Assembly (NCBI GenBank): GCA_030428695.1
Contig: JAUIEM010000186.1
Location: 1 to 18,707, forward strand
Reading direction: 5' to 3'
Length of the DNA: 18,707 bases
Origin: a bacterium
Lineage (GTDB): Bacteria > Planctomycetota > J058 > JAJDCP01
Below are positions 1 to 9,700 of this stretch, piece by piece. Positions within the stretch are counted from its first letter, which is position 1; each line of letters begins with the position of its first letter. Both the position numbers and the translations under genes were made by a program. The notes beneath the pieces are model-generated. The model saw only the letters and a list, made by a program, of their open reading frames with translations, was not told the DNA's origin and ran no database searches.

Positions 1-476
1 GCATCACGATCAGCCCCGGCTACGCCTACGAGAAGGCCCCCGACCAGGAGCACTTCCTCGGCCGCGAGCAGACGCGGGCGCTGTTCCGGCAGATCCTCGT
101 CGACCGCCGCAGCTACCCCTTCAACCACTCCCCGCAGTACCTCGACTTCCTCGAGGGCAAGAAGGAGTACCAGTGCACGCCGTGGGGCAACCCGACGTAC
201 AACGTCTTCGGCTGGCAGAAACCCTGCTACCTGATGGCCGACGGCTACGCCGAGACCTTCACGGAGCTGATGGAGGAGACCGACTGGGATCGCTACGGCA
301 CCGGCCGTGACCCGCGCTGCGCCAACTGCATGGCCCACTGTGGCTACGAGGCCTCGGCCGCGCTCGACGCCTCTGCCCACCCCCTCGAAGGCCTGCGGGC
401 CTTCGCGAGCCACTTCTCCTTCGGCCGCCGCAAGTCGCGGCCTGCCAAGCAGGTCGAGGCGCCGGTCGGCGTCTGA
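1..476 (+). CDS. hpnH: HpnH, hopanoid radical SAM adenosyltransferase, C-terminal part
   Basis: The reading frame is open from base 3 to the TGA at 474-476 and gives about 157 residues of the C-terminal half; the N-terminal radical SAM half with its CxxxCxxC cluster motif lies outside the window. The visible part carries the hallmarks I recognise from HpnH: a Cys-Thr-Pro-Trp-Gly-Asn stretch, a Phe-Gly-Trp-Gln-Lys-Pro-Cys-Tyr stretch, a Thr-Asp-Trp-Asp segment, then a C-x2-C-x3-C cluster (bases about 328-350) followed by GYEA. HpnH is known to add the 5'-deoxyadenosyl group of SAM to diploptene, giving adenosylhopane, the first step toward extended hopanoids such as bacteriohopanetetrol. The tail after GYEA is basic and looks non-conserved. 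The gene converges on the minus-strand gene ending at 483, with only six bases between the stops. The family call is firm; function is known from the family, not shown here. Confidence 0.93.
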   Translation, partial: ITISPGYAYEKAPDQEHFLGREQTRALFRQILVDRRSYPFNHSPQYLDFLEGKKEYQCTPWGNPTYNVFGWQKPCYLMADGYAETFTELMEETDWDRYGTGRDPRCANCMAHCGYEASAALDASAHPLEGLRAFASHFSFGRRKSRPAKQVEAPVGV

Positions 477-482
477 GCCCCT

Positions 483-1016
483 CTACGGCGGAAAGCGGCT
501 GGTGCCGGGGTGCCGCGCCAGCCACGTCCGGGCCGCCGCCAGGACGCTCTCCGTGAACGCGCGGTGGGCCTCCTGGGCCTCCTCCTCACTGACGTCGCCG
601 GGGTCGAGGATGCCGTCGAGGGCGTACCACGCCCAGGCGAACTCCTGGACTTCGGCGATGCACGGGCCCGAGGGAGGCGTCCCGGTCTCCTCGTACGGCC
701 AGTAGATCTCGCGCATGATCGCCGACACGGCCTCGTAGGCCCGCACCTCGTTGTCGAGCAGGCGGCGCAGGTGGCTGCGCGCGATGATCCAGCAGGCGTC
801 CTCCTCGGACGGCACCTCGATGCCCAGCTCCCCCAGCGCCGCCTCGAACAGCGGCCCGACCACGGCGATGCGCCGGCCGCCGCTGGCCGCGAGCGCCTGC
901 AGGCCGGCGCTGGCGAAGCCACGCGCCAGAGCCTCGTCCGCGATCGCGATCAGTTCGCGGGCGCGGGCGACCCCCTGACGGTAGCGCGCTGCCTGAAAGA
1001 GAAGCTCCCGCCACAT
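483..1016 (-). CDS. Hypothetical 177-residue protein, possibly last gene of HMGS operon
   Basis: I do not recognise this protein. It starts at the ATG at 1016, preceded by GAGGG about five bases upstream. It is mostly predicted helical and soluble, with no signal peptide or membrane segment. It is rich in Ala, Arg and Glu, with a cluster of aromatic residues in the second half (IYWPYEE near residue 109, then EFAWAWYALDG near 129-139). That acidic and aromatic stretch followed by a helical tail could be a fold core. It lies 74 bases downstream of the GbsR-like regulator on the same strand, so it may be the third gene of the HMG-CoA synthase operon. An AGGAGG at 1048-1053 (minus strand) has no start codon at a useful distance. 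Codon choice (G/C third positions) fits a real gene; opposite-strand frames here look like shadows. Confidence 0.7.
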   Translation of the reverse strand: MWRELLFQAARYRQGVARARELIAIADEALARGFASAGLQALAASGGRRIAVVGPLFEAALGELGIEVPSEEDACWIIARSHLRRLLDNEVRAYEAVSAIMREIYWPYEETGTPPSGPCIAEVQEFAWAWYALDGILDPGDVSEEEAQEAHRAFTESVLAAARTWLARHPGTSRFPP

Positions 1017-1090
1017 GGCGCCCTCGTTCGATCCGCTGCGCGGTGTTTCCTCCTCTTACGCTGCGCGCAGAAAGGCGGAAAGACCTCAAC

Positions 1091-1723
1091 TCAGCCGGTC
1101 GGGAACAGGGAGCCGCTGAGGAACTTCGGCAGCTGGGGCACCTTGAGCCGGGTCAGCGCCCGGGTGCCGAGGGAGACGGCGTGGTAGGAGTAGTGCGAGA
1201 AGGTCTCGACGAGGTGGATGATCGCCTTCGCCAGGGCGGCGATCGCGAGCACCTGGTCGAGCCCCTCGATGCGGCTGGTGACGAAGTCGGCGGTCTTCTT
1301 GCTGACCGCGAGCCGCTGCTTGAGCGCCTCGACGCGCTCGATCAGCCGGTCGACGATGCGCGCTTCGCGCTTCCCGAGGATCGAGGCGACGATCTTGGTC
1401 AGGTTGCGCTCGGACTGGTACAGGCTCTCGCGCCGGTCATCCTGCTGCACCTGCCGGACCATCCCGAAGCGCATCAGCTCGTGCAGCCCCTGGGAGACCA
1501 TGCCCGCCGAGAGGGAGAGCGTGCGAGACAGCTCCTTCTGCGACAGCGGCTCGACGCTGTAGAAAAGCGTCGTCCAGATCCGCCCGAGGTTGGGCTTGAA
1601 GCCGAACCCCTCGAAGAACTCCGCGAAGATGTCGAGGAGCTCGAGCAGGTAGGCATCTTCCCGCAGGGAGGCGGCTGCCTCAGGCGGACAGGCTGAGCTG
1701 GTTTTGCCGGTACTGTCGCTCAT
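1091..1723 (-). CDS. GbsR/MarR-type winged-helix transcriptional regulator
   Basis: This 210-residue protein has the GbsR-like layout: a helical lead-in with E-FFEGFGFKPNLGRIW at about residues 35-50, and a winged helix-turn-helix at about 60-103. The recognition region is LSQKELSRTLSLSAGMVSQG and the wing lies around DDRRES-LY. A long helical dimerisation region follows. GbsR proteins are MarR-like dimeric repressors; the classical one controls glycine betaine synthesis and senses choline. I chose the ATG at 1723, although a GTG at 1729 with GGGA just upstream is almost as good. Either start overlaps the end of the HMG-CoA synthase gene by about 45 bases, so the two are probably translationally coupled. 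The C-terminal tail with Tyr-Ser-Tyr-His and a basic stretch runs past the usual core. The likely target is the palindrome at 2922-2937 in front of the operon; that link is inferred. Confidence 0.85.
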   Translation of the reverse strand: MSDSTGKTSSACPPEAAASLREDAYLLELLDIFAEFFEGFGFKPNLGRIWTTLFYSVEPLSQKELSRTLSLSAGMVSQGLHELMRFGMVRQVQQDDRRESLYQSERNLTKIVASILGKREARIVDRLIERVEALKQRLAVSKKTADFVTSRIEGLDQVLAIAALAKAIIHLVETFSHYSYHAVSLGTRALTRLKVPQLPKFLSGSLFPTG

Positions 1724-2897
1724 GCTCACGAATTCCCAGAAACGTGAAAGGCTGGCCGCGGACGGGCACATCCTCATCGTACGAGTGGTTCAGCTCCATT
1801 GCCAGGGCCGCGTCGACCACCGCCTCGTAGAGCGGCACGCTGACCTCGCGCCGGCTGCTGAGCAGCTGTGCGAGCCCGGGCTTGGCGATCGCGGTCCCGA
1901 ACTGGGCGGTGAAGTACTCCGAGCAGCACCCGCTGCCGTAGGAGAAGAGCCCGACCCGCTTCCCGCTCAGGCGCTCGCCCTCCCGCTCACAGAGCGCGGC
2001 GAGGGCGAGGTACAGCGAGCCACCGTAGATGTTCCCAACCCGGCTGTTCGCCCACAGACTCGGCGCGACGCGGCGCTCGAAGTCGGCGGCGAGGGCGTCC
2101 CGGTCGCTGACCCCCTGCAGCCGCATCAGGTGCGCGTGGGCCTTCTTCGCCATGCGCGGCACGGCCGCGTGGAACAGGAGGAAGTCGACCGGCGGATCGT
2201 CCCGCACTTGGCGGCGGTAGTCGGCGTAGGCCTCCTCGAGGGCTTCGAGGTAGCATGAAAACGCCGACCGCTCCTTGACCAGCGCCGTCGGCTGGTAGTT
2301 CGGCTGCCAGGTGTCGTAGACGTTGCTCGCGAACACCCCGCTCTTGTGCGACAGCTGCAGCAGCGATGCCTCGGGCGGGGCGCTGCCGACCAGCAGGGCG
2401 ACCGCTCCGGCCCCCTGGCTCGGCTCATCCCGGGTGTGCCGCGCGTAGCGGGCGATGTCGGCGGCGACCACCAGGGCGTAGCGCTCGGGGTTCTTCTCCG
2501 CCCAGGCCAGCGCGGTCTGCAGGGCGGCGGTCGCCCCGTAGCAGGCGTGCTTGACCTCGAAGACCCGGCACGAGCTCGGCAGCCCGAGCAGCCCGTGGAC
2601 GTGGATCGAGACCGGACGGGCGCCGTCGACGCCGCTCTCGGTCCCGACCACGCACAGGCCGATGTGCTCGCGGCTGTGCGCCTGTCTCTCGAGCAGGCGC
2701 CAGGCGGCGCTGGCGGCGAGGCTGACCGCGTCGTCGCCCGGCCCGCAGACCGCCATCTCCCGGCAGCCGAGGCGCTCGACCCAGGCGCTGGGCTCGACCC
2801 CGCGGGCCCGCGCGAGGTCCCGGTGTTTCACGTAGTAGTGAGGGATCGCGACCGCGACATCCATGATCGCGGCTCTCGCGTGCTTCACTGTTTCCAT
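1680..2897 (-). CDS. Hydroxymethylglutaryl-CoA synthase family protein (PksG/MvaS-like)
   Basis: This is a thiolase-fold enzyme of 405 residues, the usual length for bacterial HMG-CoA synthases, which condense acetyl-CoA (or an acetyl/acetoacetyl-ACP partner) with a beta-keto thioester. The catalytic triad is visible: Glu87 in GTESGVD, nucleophile Cys119 in FEVKHACYGATAAL and His243 in LLFHAAVPRMAKKAH. The conserved QGAGAVALLVG and VGNIYGGSLYLAL segments and the GSGC segment near residue 320 are also present. Several details (APSL before the VGNIY block, YGSGCCSEYF rather than the MvaS YGSGSVGEFY) recall the beta-branching subfamily (PksG, CurD, MupH) more than mevalonate-pathway MvaS. No polyketide synthase, acyl carrier protein or ECH-like gene lies in the window. 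The start at 2897 follows a GGGGGGAG tract; an internal Met12 is an alternative. It is the first gene of a probable operon with the regulator that overlaps its end. Confidence 0.9.
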   Translation of the reverse strand: METVKHARAAIMDVAVAIPHYYVKHRDLARARGVEPSAWVERLGCREMAVCGPGDDAVSLAASAAWRLLERQAHSREHIGLCVVGTESGVDGARPVSIHVHGLLGLPSSCRVFEVKHACYGATAALQTALAWAEKNPERYALVVAADIARYARHTRDEPSQGAGAVALLVGSAPPEASLLQLSHKSGVFASNVYDTWQPNYQPTALVKERSAFSCYLEALEEAYADYRRQVRDDPPVDFLLFHAAVPRMAKKAHAHLMRLQGVSDRDALAADFERRVAPSLWANSRVGNIYGGSLYLALAALCEREGERLSGKRVGLFSYGSGCCSEYFTAQFGTAIAKPGLAQLLSSRREVSVPLYEAVVDAALAMELNHSYDEDVPVRGQPFTFLGIREHERQYRQNQLSLSA

Positions 2898-2921
2898 CGC
2901 TCCCCCCTGCCGGGTGGCCCT

Positions 2922-2937
2922 TTCACGATGTCGTGAA
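2922..2937. promoter_or_regulatory. Perfect 16-bp palindromic operator candidate
   Basis: The minus strand reads TTCACGA-CA-TCGTGAA, two perfect 7-base arms around a 2-base centre. It overlaps the last two bases of the -10 box and the expected transcription start of the HMG-CoA synthase promoter, and ends 24 bases before the ATG. This is the classic position for a repressor dimer. The overlapping downstream gene encodes a GbsR/MarR-type dimeric regulator, so autoregulation is the simplest reading, but the binding protein is inferred. Confidence 0.7.
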
Positions 2938-2964
2938 TCTAGGGAGTCGACTTGAGGAAGTCAA
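2936..2964 (-). promoter_or_regulatory. Sigma-70-type promoter of the HMGS operon
   Basis: On the minus strand there is a -35 box TTGACT (2959-2964), a 17-base spacer and a -10 box TAGATT (2936-2941). Five of six and four of six bases match the consensus, at optimal spacing. The spacer also holds a small dyad with its -35 end (CTTGA-N5-TCAAG) and a GTCGAC. The start codon lies about 40 bases downstream of the -10 box. Confidence 0.65.
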
Positions 2965-3023
2965 GCGCGTCGCGGTTTTGCGCCTGGCCCCCCGGTCGGA
3001 GGAATCCAACCGAGCCGCCAGCC

Positions 3024-3512
3024 TCAGCGCGGGGGCTCGGCGGAGATCGGACCGGCGCGGCTCGGCAGGTTCAGCCAGAAGCTGCGGTGGCTCGGGTCGC
3101 GGTTGAGCTGCTCGACGAAGGCCGCGTACCAGTTCTCCTCGCGCTCGGTCCACTCGACCTGCGCGATCCCGTCGTGGTCGGGGAAGATGTAGAAGGTCTT
3201 GACGATGGAGTTGTCGCTCTCGAGCGTCTCGAGGTACTCGGCCTCCGCGATCAGCTCGACGAAGCGCTTGCCGGTCACCTGCTCGATCTCGTCGGGAAAG
3301 ACCAGGGAGAAAGACAGCGGCCCGACCTCGGCCTGGGTCTCCGCGCTGAGGGTGCAGTACGCGAGGTCCCAGTCTTCGGTGCGCATCGCGTGCTGCAGGA
3401 CGTCGCTCGCGTCCTTGGGCGTCGCCCGCGTCATGCCGGGCGGCAGGGAGTCGCAGCACACGCAGCCGACGAGGCACAGCATCAGGGGACACAACAGGAG
3501 CATTCGGCGCAT
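3024..3512 (-). CDS. Small secreted lipoprotein of unknown function
   Basis: This 162-residue protein has a lipoprotein signal peptide: Met-Arg-Arg, a leucine-rich core, then the lipobox Leu-Val-Gly-Cys with the lipidated Cys at residue 17. The mature part of about 146 residues opens with a short Cys/Pro/Gly stretch and then a helix with DVLQHAMRTEDWDLAYCTLSAET. This resembles the start of NTF2-like or 'change in reaction' lipoprotein domains in which a helix precedes a curved sheet; no enzyme motif is visible. The end is aromatic-rich (ENWYAAFVEQ, SFWLNLP). The ATG at 3512 is preceded by AGGAGG at eight bases, a strong ribosome site. It lies upstream of, and on the same strand as, the HMG-CoA synthase operon but has its own promoter-like region; the 126-base gap with a good internal promoter argues for separate transcription. 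Confidence 0.82.
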   Translation of the reverse strand: MRRMLLLCPLMLCLVGCVCCDSLPPGMTRATPKDASDVLQHAMRTEDWDLAYCTLSAETQAEVGPLSFSLVFPDEIEQVTGKRFVELIAEAEYLETLESDNSIVKTFYIFPDHDGIAQVEWTEREENWYAAFVEQLNRDPSHRSFWLNLPSRAGPISAEPPR

Positions 3513-3532
3513 AGGGAAGTCCTCCTCCGCGC

Positions 3533-3561
3533 AAGGTACGCCGACATCGGCGCCCGATCAA
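3533..3561 (-). promoter_or_regulatory. Possible lipoprotein promoter with dyad in the spacer
   Basis: On the minus strand TTGATC (3556-3561) and TACCTT (3533-3538) are separated by 17 bases. The match is moderate, especially at -10. The spacer contains a perfect dyad, CGCCGA-CA-TCGGCG when read on the plus strand (3539-3552). Its CGACATCG core is also the core of the palindrome at 2922-2937, though this 8-mer also occurs inside genes here, so the sharing may be chance. Confidence 0.35.
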
Positions 3562-3601
3562 GGCCGGGGCGGCGCCGACGACGTTGGACGAAGCTTCCCG
3601 T

Positions 3602-3629
3602 GCGCCGGGCTGGCGACGCGCCGGGTTGG
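3602..3629. repeat. Short direct repeat, 12 nt, 16-nt period
   Basis: GCGCCGGGCTGG (3602-3613) is repeated as GCGCCGGGTTGG (3618-3629) in the divergent intergenic region between the lipoprotein and the coiled-coil gene. One base of twelve differs. It might be a pair of protein-binding half-sites, but in DNA this GC-rich the repeat may be chance. Confidence 0.4.
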
Positions 3630-3704
3630 CCGCGCCCCGGACCACGTGACGGCAGGGGAGGCGAGGCGAACCCGGGCCTGGCAGAGGGGAATTCGGACGC
3701 GAGG

Positions 3705-3733
3705 CTGACGCTCCGCACCGGAGCCGCTAAGAT
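3705..3733 (+). promoter_or_regulatory. Sigma-70-type promoter of the giant coiled-coil gene
   Basis: CTGACG (3705-3710) and TAAGAT (3728-3733) lie 17 bases apart, each matching four of six consensus bases. The predicted start near 3740 would leave a short leader carrying GAGAGG (3752-3757) five bases before the GTG at 3763. Confidence 0.5.
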
Positions 3734-3762
3734 GGGATCCTGCTCATCGTCGAGAGGACGCC

Positions 3763-6700
3763 GTGCCGAAAACCCGCCAGCCCACGCACCGCAATCGGGT
3801 TCTCGCTCGGCTCCTGCGCGCCAGGCTGCGCCTCTCGCCGGAAGCGTCCGAGACGCTCGAGGCCGCCCTGCAGAGCGGGTCGCCCATCGAGGAGGTGCTG
3901 CGCGACAAGGGCTTCGCCTCCGACGAGGACGTCGCCTGGGTCCACGAGCGCGACGACAGGCTGCTCGAGGACGCGCTGCTCGGGGCGATCCTCGTCCAGT
4001 GGAAGGCGATCGAGCCGGCCGGCGTGGGGAAGGCCTTCGGCAAGCAGGCGCAGCTCGCCAAGCGCAACAACCTCGTCGCCCTCGACCGCATCTTCTTCCA
4101 CGAGAAGCTCGTCCCGGGCGCGGTGCTGCGCAAGGCCAAGGCGAAGGCGCAACCCGTGCGCCTGCACTGTGCGCGCTGCTCGGCGGGGTTCCGCGTCGAG
4201 ATCCCGCCCTTCGAGGGCAAGCTCCCGCGCTGCCCCCGCTGCCCGCAACCCTCGCCGCCCCTGACCCGGGTCCACGACCGCGAGTCGGGCGCGCAGCGGC
4301 GCGCGCTCCCGGGCGGAGCGGCTCCCGTGCGGCCGGCGAGCGCGCGGACCGGGACGCAGCGGCTGAAGTCGCTGGTCGACCCGCCGACGACCCGCGCCGG
4401 CGCGGCGTTTCCGACGACGACCCGCAAAGACCTGCCCGGAACGTCCCGGCCGCCCCGCCGTGCCAGCCCTCCGCCGGCCGCGCAGCCGCTCCCCCCGACC
4501 CGTCGGCGCCCGCCGAGCCCCGCCCCGGCGGCGGTCCCGGCCGCCGAGCTGTCGCAGCTGCGCGAGCAGATCGTGGCGCTGCAGACGGTGCAGGAGACCG
4601 AGCGCGCGCACCACGCTGCCGCCCTGCAGGCGCTGCAGGACGAGCTCGAGGACCTGCGCGCGTCCTCGCACGGGGACGTGGTCGGCGAGCTCGCCTCGCT
4701 GCTCGCCGACGAAGACGCCCCGGCGCCGGCTCCGGAAGAGCTCGCGGCGCGCTTGCGCGAGCGCCTCGCCGGCGTCGAGGAGCTGCGCGCGGTCGAGGCC
4801 GAGCTGGCCGAGGCCCGGGCGCGCCTCGCCGCGACCGAAGAGCGCCTCGAGCGCGCCGCGGTGGAGCGTTCGGCGGAGTCCGACGCCCGGCTCTCCACGC
4901 TCGAGGCCGAGCTGGTCGCCTCGCAGGAGCGGGCCGAGCAGCTCGAGAGGAAGCTCGGGGAGGCGCGCGACCAGGACAGCGCGCAGCGAGTGCTCGACCT
5001 CGAGGAAGAGCTCGCCGCCGCCGCCGAGCGCGAGAGCGGCCTGCGCGCGCGGCTCGAGCTCGCCGAGGCCCTCGACCAGCCCGACCGCAGCCGCGAGCTC
5101 GAGACCGCCCTCGCCGCGGCGGAGGAGCGCGAGGCCGCGCTGCGGGCGCGGCTGCGCGAGCTCGAGGGCGAGTCGGGTGCGCTCGACGAGCTGCGCCGTG
5201 AGCGCGAGGAGCTCGCGGAAGCCCTCGAGGCGGCGCGCTCGTCGCTCGCCGACGCCGACGACGACAGGCAGCTCTCGGGCGAACGGCTGGCGAACGCCGA
5301 GGGAGCCCTCGACGAGGTGCAGGCCCGCTGCGACGCCCTCGAAGGCGAGCGCGATCTCGCCAGCGCCCGGGCGGCGACCCTCGAGCAGGAGCTGAGCGGC
5401 GCCCGCGAGCGCCTCGACGAGCTGCAGACCGCCCTCGACACGGCCCGGACCGAAGCGTCCGAGCGCAGCTCCGCGGCCAAGGCCCAGGAGACCGAGCTGC
5501 GCGGCGCGCGCGACCAGGCCGCGGCCGAGGTCGCGGCGCTGCGGGCCGAGGTCGAGAGCCAGAGCGCCCGCCTGACCGAGCTGGAAGAGGCCGGGGACGC
5601 GCTGCGCAAAGCCCTGGCCGAGGCCGAGGACGCGACCCGCGAGGCGCGCCGCGAGAGCGGCACGCTGCGGGCCGAGGCCGAAGACCGCCAGCGCCTGCTC
5701 GACGCCCTGCAGAGCGAGAGTGACGGCAGCGCCGAGCGCGTCGCGCAGCTGCAGGGCGAGCGCGACGGAGCCCGGGAGCAGCTCGTCGGCGCGCGCGAGC
5801 AGATCCGCGCGGCAGAGGACCGGCTGCGAGAGCTCGAAGGCGCCCTCGGCGAAGCGCAGACCCGCGCGGCCGAGCTCGAGCGCCGGCAAGGCGCCGACCA
5901 GGAGCGCATCGCGGCGCTGCAGGCGGAGGGCGCCGCCGCCAAGGAGCGCATCGCCTCGCTGAGCAAGGAGGCGCGGGAAGCGATCGCGGCCGCACAGGCC
6001 CAGCGCGACAGCGCCCAGGCGAGCAGCGCGACGCTCGAGGAGAAGCTCGCGGCGCTCGAGGAAGAGCGGGCCGCGAGCGCGCAAGAGGGCCGCGAACGCA
6101 TCGCCGGTCTGGACGCCGAGCTCGGCGCGGAGCGCGCCCGCGGTCAGGAGCTGGAAGACCGCGCCCACGACCTCGCCGAGTCGCTCGCCGCCAGCCAGGA
6201 CAAGCTCGGCCACGCCGAAGAGCGGGTCGCGCGGCTGCGCGACGAGCTCCAGGCTGCGCGCGCCGAGCGCGACGAGGACGTCGACGCGGTCGTGCGCGAC
6301 GCCGAGAAGCGCGTCGAAGAGCTGCAGGCCAAGCTCGACACCCGGCTCGACCAGCTCGCCGAGACCCGGGCGGCGGTCGACGCCGCCAAGCGTCAGGCCG
6401 AGCGGGCGGAGAAGCGCGGCAACGAGCTGGCGGCGGTGCTCGCCGCCCGCGACAAGAGCCTCGCAGAAGAACGCGCGCAGCGGAACGCCCTCACCGACGC
6501 CCGCGACGCGCTGACGGCCGAGCTCGACGGGGCGCGAGGTGAGCTCAGCCGCGCCGAGCAGGCGCGCGAGCAGGTCGAGTTCGAGCTCGCCGAGCAGACC
6601 GCGAAGCTCGGCACGGCCGAGGCCCGCGTCTCCGGGCTCGAGCTCGACCTGCGCGAGGCCCGGGACAGCATCGAGAAGCGCGACGCCGCCCTGCGCGAGG

Positions 6701-9700
6701 CAGGCGAGCGCGTCGCCCAGCGTGAACAGGAGCTCTCCGAGAGCCGCGCCGCCCTCGCCGCCAAGGAGGAGCGGGTCGACGCGATCAGCCGCTCGCACGC
6801 CGCCCTGGCCCGCAAGCAGAAGGCCGAGACCGCGGGGAGGCAGGCGGCCGAGGACGGGTTGCGCAAGGCCCGTGAGCAGCTCGCCGAGCGCGCCACCGAG
6901 CTCGAAAAGGCCCGGACCGTCCGCGAGGAGCTCGAGCGGAGCGCGGCCGAGCGCGAGCGTGAGCTCGAGCGCGAGCTCGCGGAGCGCAAGGCCGCGTCCG
7001 ACAAGCTCCGGGCCGAGCTCGAGGCCCGCCTCGCGAGCGCCGACAAGACCGTCGAGCGGCTGCGCGCGGAGGCCGTGACCAGCCGTCAGGAAGCGGAGCA
7101 GGAACGCCAGCGGCTGAGCGCGCGCGCGGCGGAGGATCTCGCCGCCGAGCGCGCCCGCGGCGAGAGCGAGCGGGAAGCCGCCGCCCTCGCCCTGGCCGAG
7201 ACCGAGAAGCGCCACGCCGACGCCCTCGCCCGTGCCGAGAAGCTGCGCGCGGATCAGCTCTCGCGCGCCGCCGCCGCCCGCACCAAGCTGAAGATCGAGC
7301 AGAAGGGTGTGCTCGACCGGCTGAAGAAGTCCCAGGCCCGGGCCCTGTCGACCAGGGACGCCGCGCACCAGGAGGCGCTCGCCGCCCGCGACGAAGAGCT
7401 CGCCCGCCTGCGCGACTCCCACGCCGCCGCCCTCGCCAGCCGCGACGAGGAGCTCGCCCAGCTCCGCGCCACCCACGCCGACGCCCTCGCCAGCCGCGAC
7501 GCCGAGCGCGACCGGACGGCCGCAGCGCACGCCGCCGCCCTCGCCGCGCAGGAAGACCGCATGCAGTCCCGGGAGCTGGAGCTGGCCGAGGCGCTCGCCG
7601 CCAGGGATGCCGAGCTCGACGCGCGGGAGCGGGAGCTCGCCGAAGCCCGCGAGGTCCACGCGGATGCCCTCGCCACGACCCACGAGTCCCACGCCGCCGA
7701 GCTCGCCGAGGCCCGAGAGGCCCACGCCGCCGAGCTCGCCGAGGCCCGCGAGGCCCACGCCGCCGAGCTCGCCGACCGCGACGCCGCCCTCGCCGCCCGG
7801 GCCGACGCGCTGGATGCGCGCGACCAGGCTCTCGCCGCCCGCGACGAGACGCTCGCCGCCCGCGACGAGGAGCTCGCCGCGCTCCACACCACCCTCGCAG
7901 CCCGCGAGGCCGAGCTCGCGACCGCGGTCGCCACCCACGAAGCCGAGCTCGCGGCCCGCCACGACGAGCTCGCGCGCCTGACGCGCGCCCACGAGAAGAC
8001 CGTGGCCGCCCTCGAGGCCGAAGCCGGCCGCGAGCGGGATGAATTCGCCGCCCTGCTCGCCGCCGAGGAAGCCCGCGCCCGCCAGACCCTCGCCGACCAC
8101 GCCGCCGCCCTCGACGCCCTGCGCAGCGAGCACGCCGCGGCCGAGGACGCCCGCCGCGGCGAGCACGCCGAGGCGCTCGCGGCGCTCGAGGCAGAGCGCG
8201 ACGCCGCGTGGCGCAAGGCGAGCGCGCTCGAAGCCCGGCTCGAGGAGACCCACGCCGCCCAGGCCGAGGCCCTCCAGGCGATGCAGGAGGAGAGCGACAA
8301 CGCGCTGCTCGAGGCCGAGCGCCTGCGCGAGGAGGAGGCCGCCCGTCACAGCCAGGCGCTGCGAGCACTCGAAGCCCAGCTGCGCGACGAGGCCGCGCGC
8401 GAGCGCAGCGAGGCGGAGGCCGCCCTCGCCGCGGTCGAGCAGCGCGCCACCGCGCTCGCCGCTGTCCGTGACGAGCTCGAGCAGCAACGCGCCGCGCTCG
8501 ATGCAGAGCTCGAGAAGACGACCGCTCAGCGGGACTCCGCCCGCAGCGATCTCGACGAGGCCCGCCGGGCCCTCGCCGCGGAGCGCAAGCAGAGCAACCG
8601 TCGCCAGGGGCAGCTCGAGGCCCGACTGAAACAGGCCGAGGCCGACGCCCGCGAGGCCAACAAGGCCCACGCCGCGGAGAAGGCGACCCTCGAGCAGGCC
8701 CTCGCGGGCGAGACCGCCGAACGCGTGGCGGCGGGCGAGACCATCGCCAGCCTCGAGCTGGGCCGGGCCGAGGGCGAGCAGGCCCTCGCGGCGGCCGAGG
8801 CGCGGCACAGCGAGCTCGAGGTGCAGCTCGCTGAAGCCCTGAGCGCGGCCGAGCAGGCCACGGCGCGGGAGGGCTCCCTGCAGGACGAGCTCGAGCGCGT
8901 GCAGGTGCGAGCGGACGAGCTGCAGGTCGACCTCGCCGAGGCCCTGCAGGCCAACGCCGAACAGGAAGAGCGCCACGCGGCCCGGCTCGTCGAGCGCGAC
9001 GCCGCCGCGGCAAACGAGCTCGAGAAGCGCGCGAAAGAGCTGCGCCGCCAGCGCGAGGAGCTGTCCGCCGCGCGCGCCGCCCACGAGGCCCTGAGCGCTG
9101 AGCTCGAGAAGACCCGGGCCGAGCTCCAGGCCGCCCGGGAGAGCGTCGACACCCAGACTGCGGCCGCCGCCGAGGTCCAGACCGCCCTCGACGCCGCGCA
9201 GGCCAAGGCAGACGCCGAGCGCCAGCAGGCGGACGAGCAGCGCTCCGCGCTCGAGGCCCGCCTCGCGGCGCAGGAAGAGGAGGCCGGCAAGACCCGCGAC
9301 GAGCTGCGTCGCGCCGAGGAGCGTGCCCGCGGCCTCAAGCTCCACATCGAGAAGATCAACGCGAGCCGCCAGGAGCTGGAGAACGAGCTGCAGGAGCTGC
9401 GTGTCAGCGACGCCCAACAGGGCTCCCGCCTCGCCGAGCTCGAGGCCCGCCTCGCCGAGGAGGCCGCACGCCGCGCCGCGCTCGAGCAGCAGAGTGCGTC
9501 GGCCGGCGGCGCCGACAGCGGGCAGGTCGCCGCGCTCGACGCCAAGCTGACCGACGCCCTCGAAGCCGCGCGTCTCGCCCAGAAGGACAGCGAGCGCCTG
9601 CAGGGGGTCGTCAGCGAGGCCGAGCATCGGTGCGAGGTGCTGCAGGACACCCTGGACGCCGAGCGCATCCAGCACAAGCGCGACGTCGCCGAGGCCCGGG

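Noticed and set aside
1048..1053. Strong AGGAGG ribosome site on the minus strand
   Set aside because: No ATG, GTG or TTG follows within a usable distance; the next gene starts more than 30 bases on with its own GAGGG.
1680..3512. Polyketide or trans-AT PKS cluster suggested by the PksG-like synthase
   Set aside because: No ketosynthase, acyl carrier protein, enoyl-CoA hydratase-like or acyltransferase gene is present in the window.
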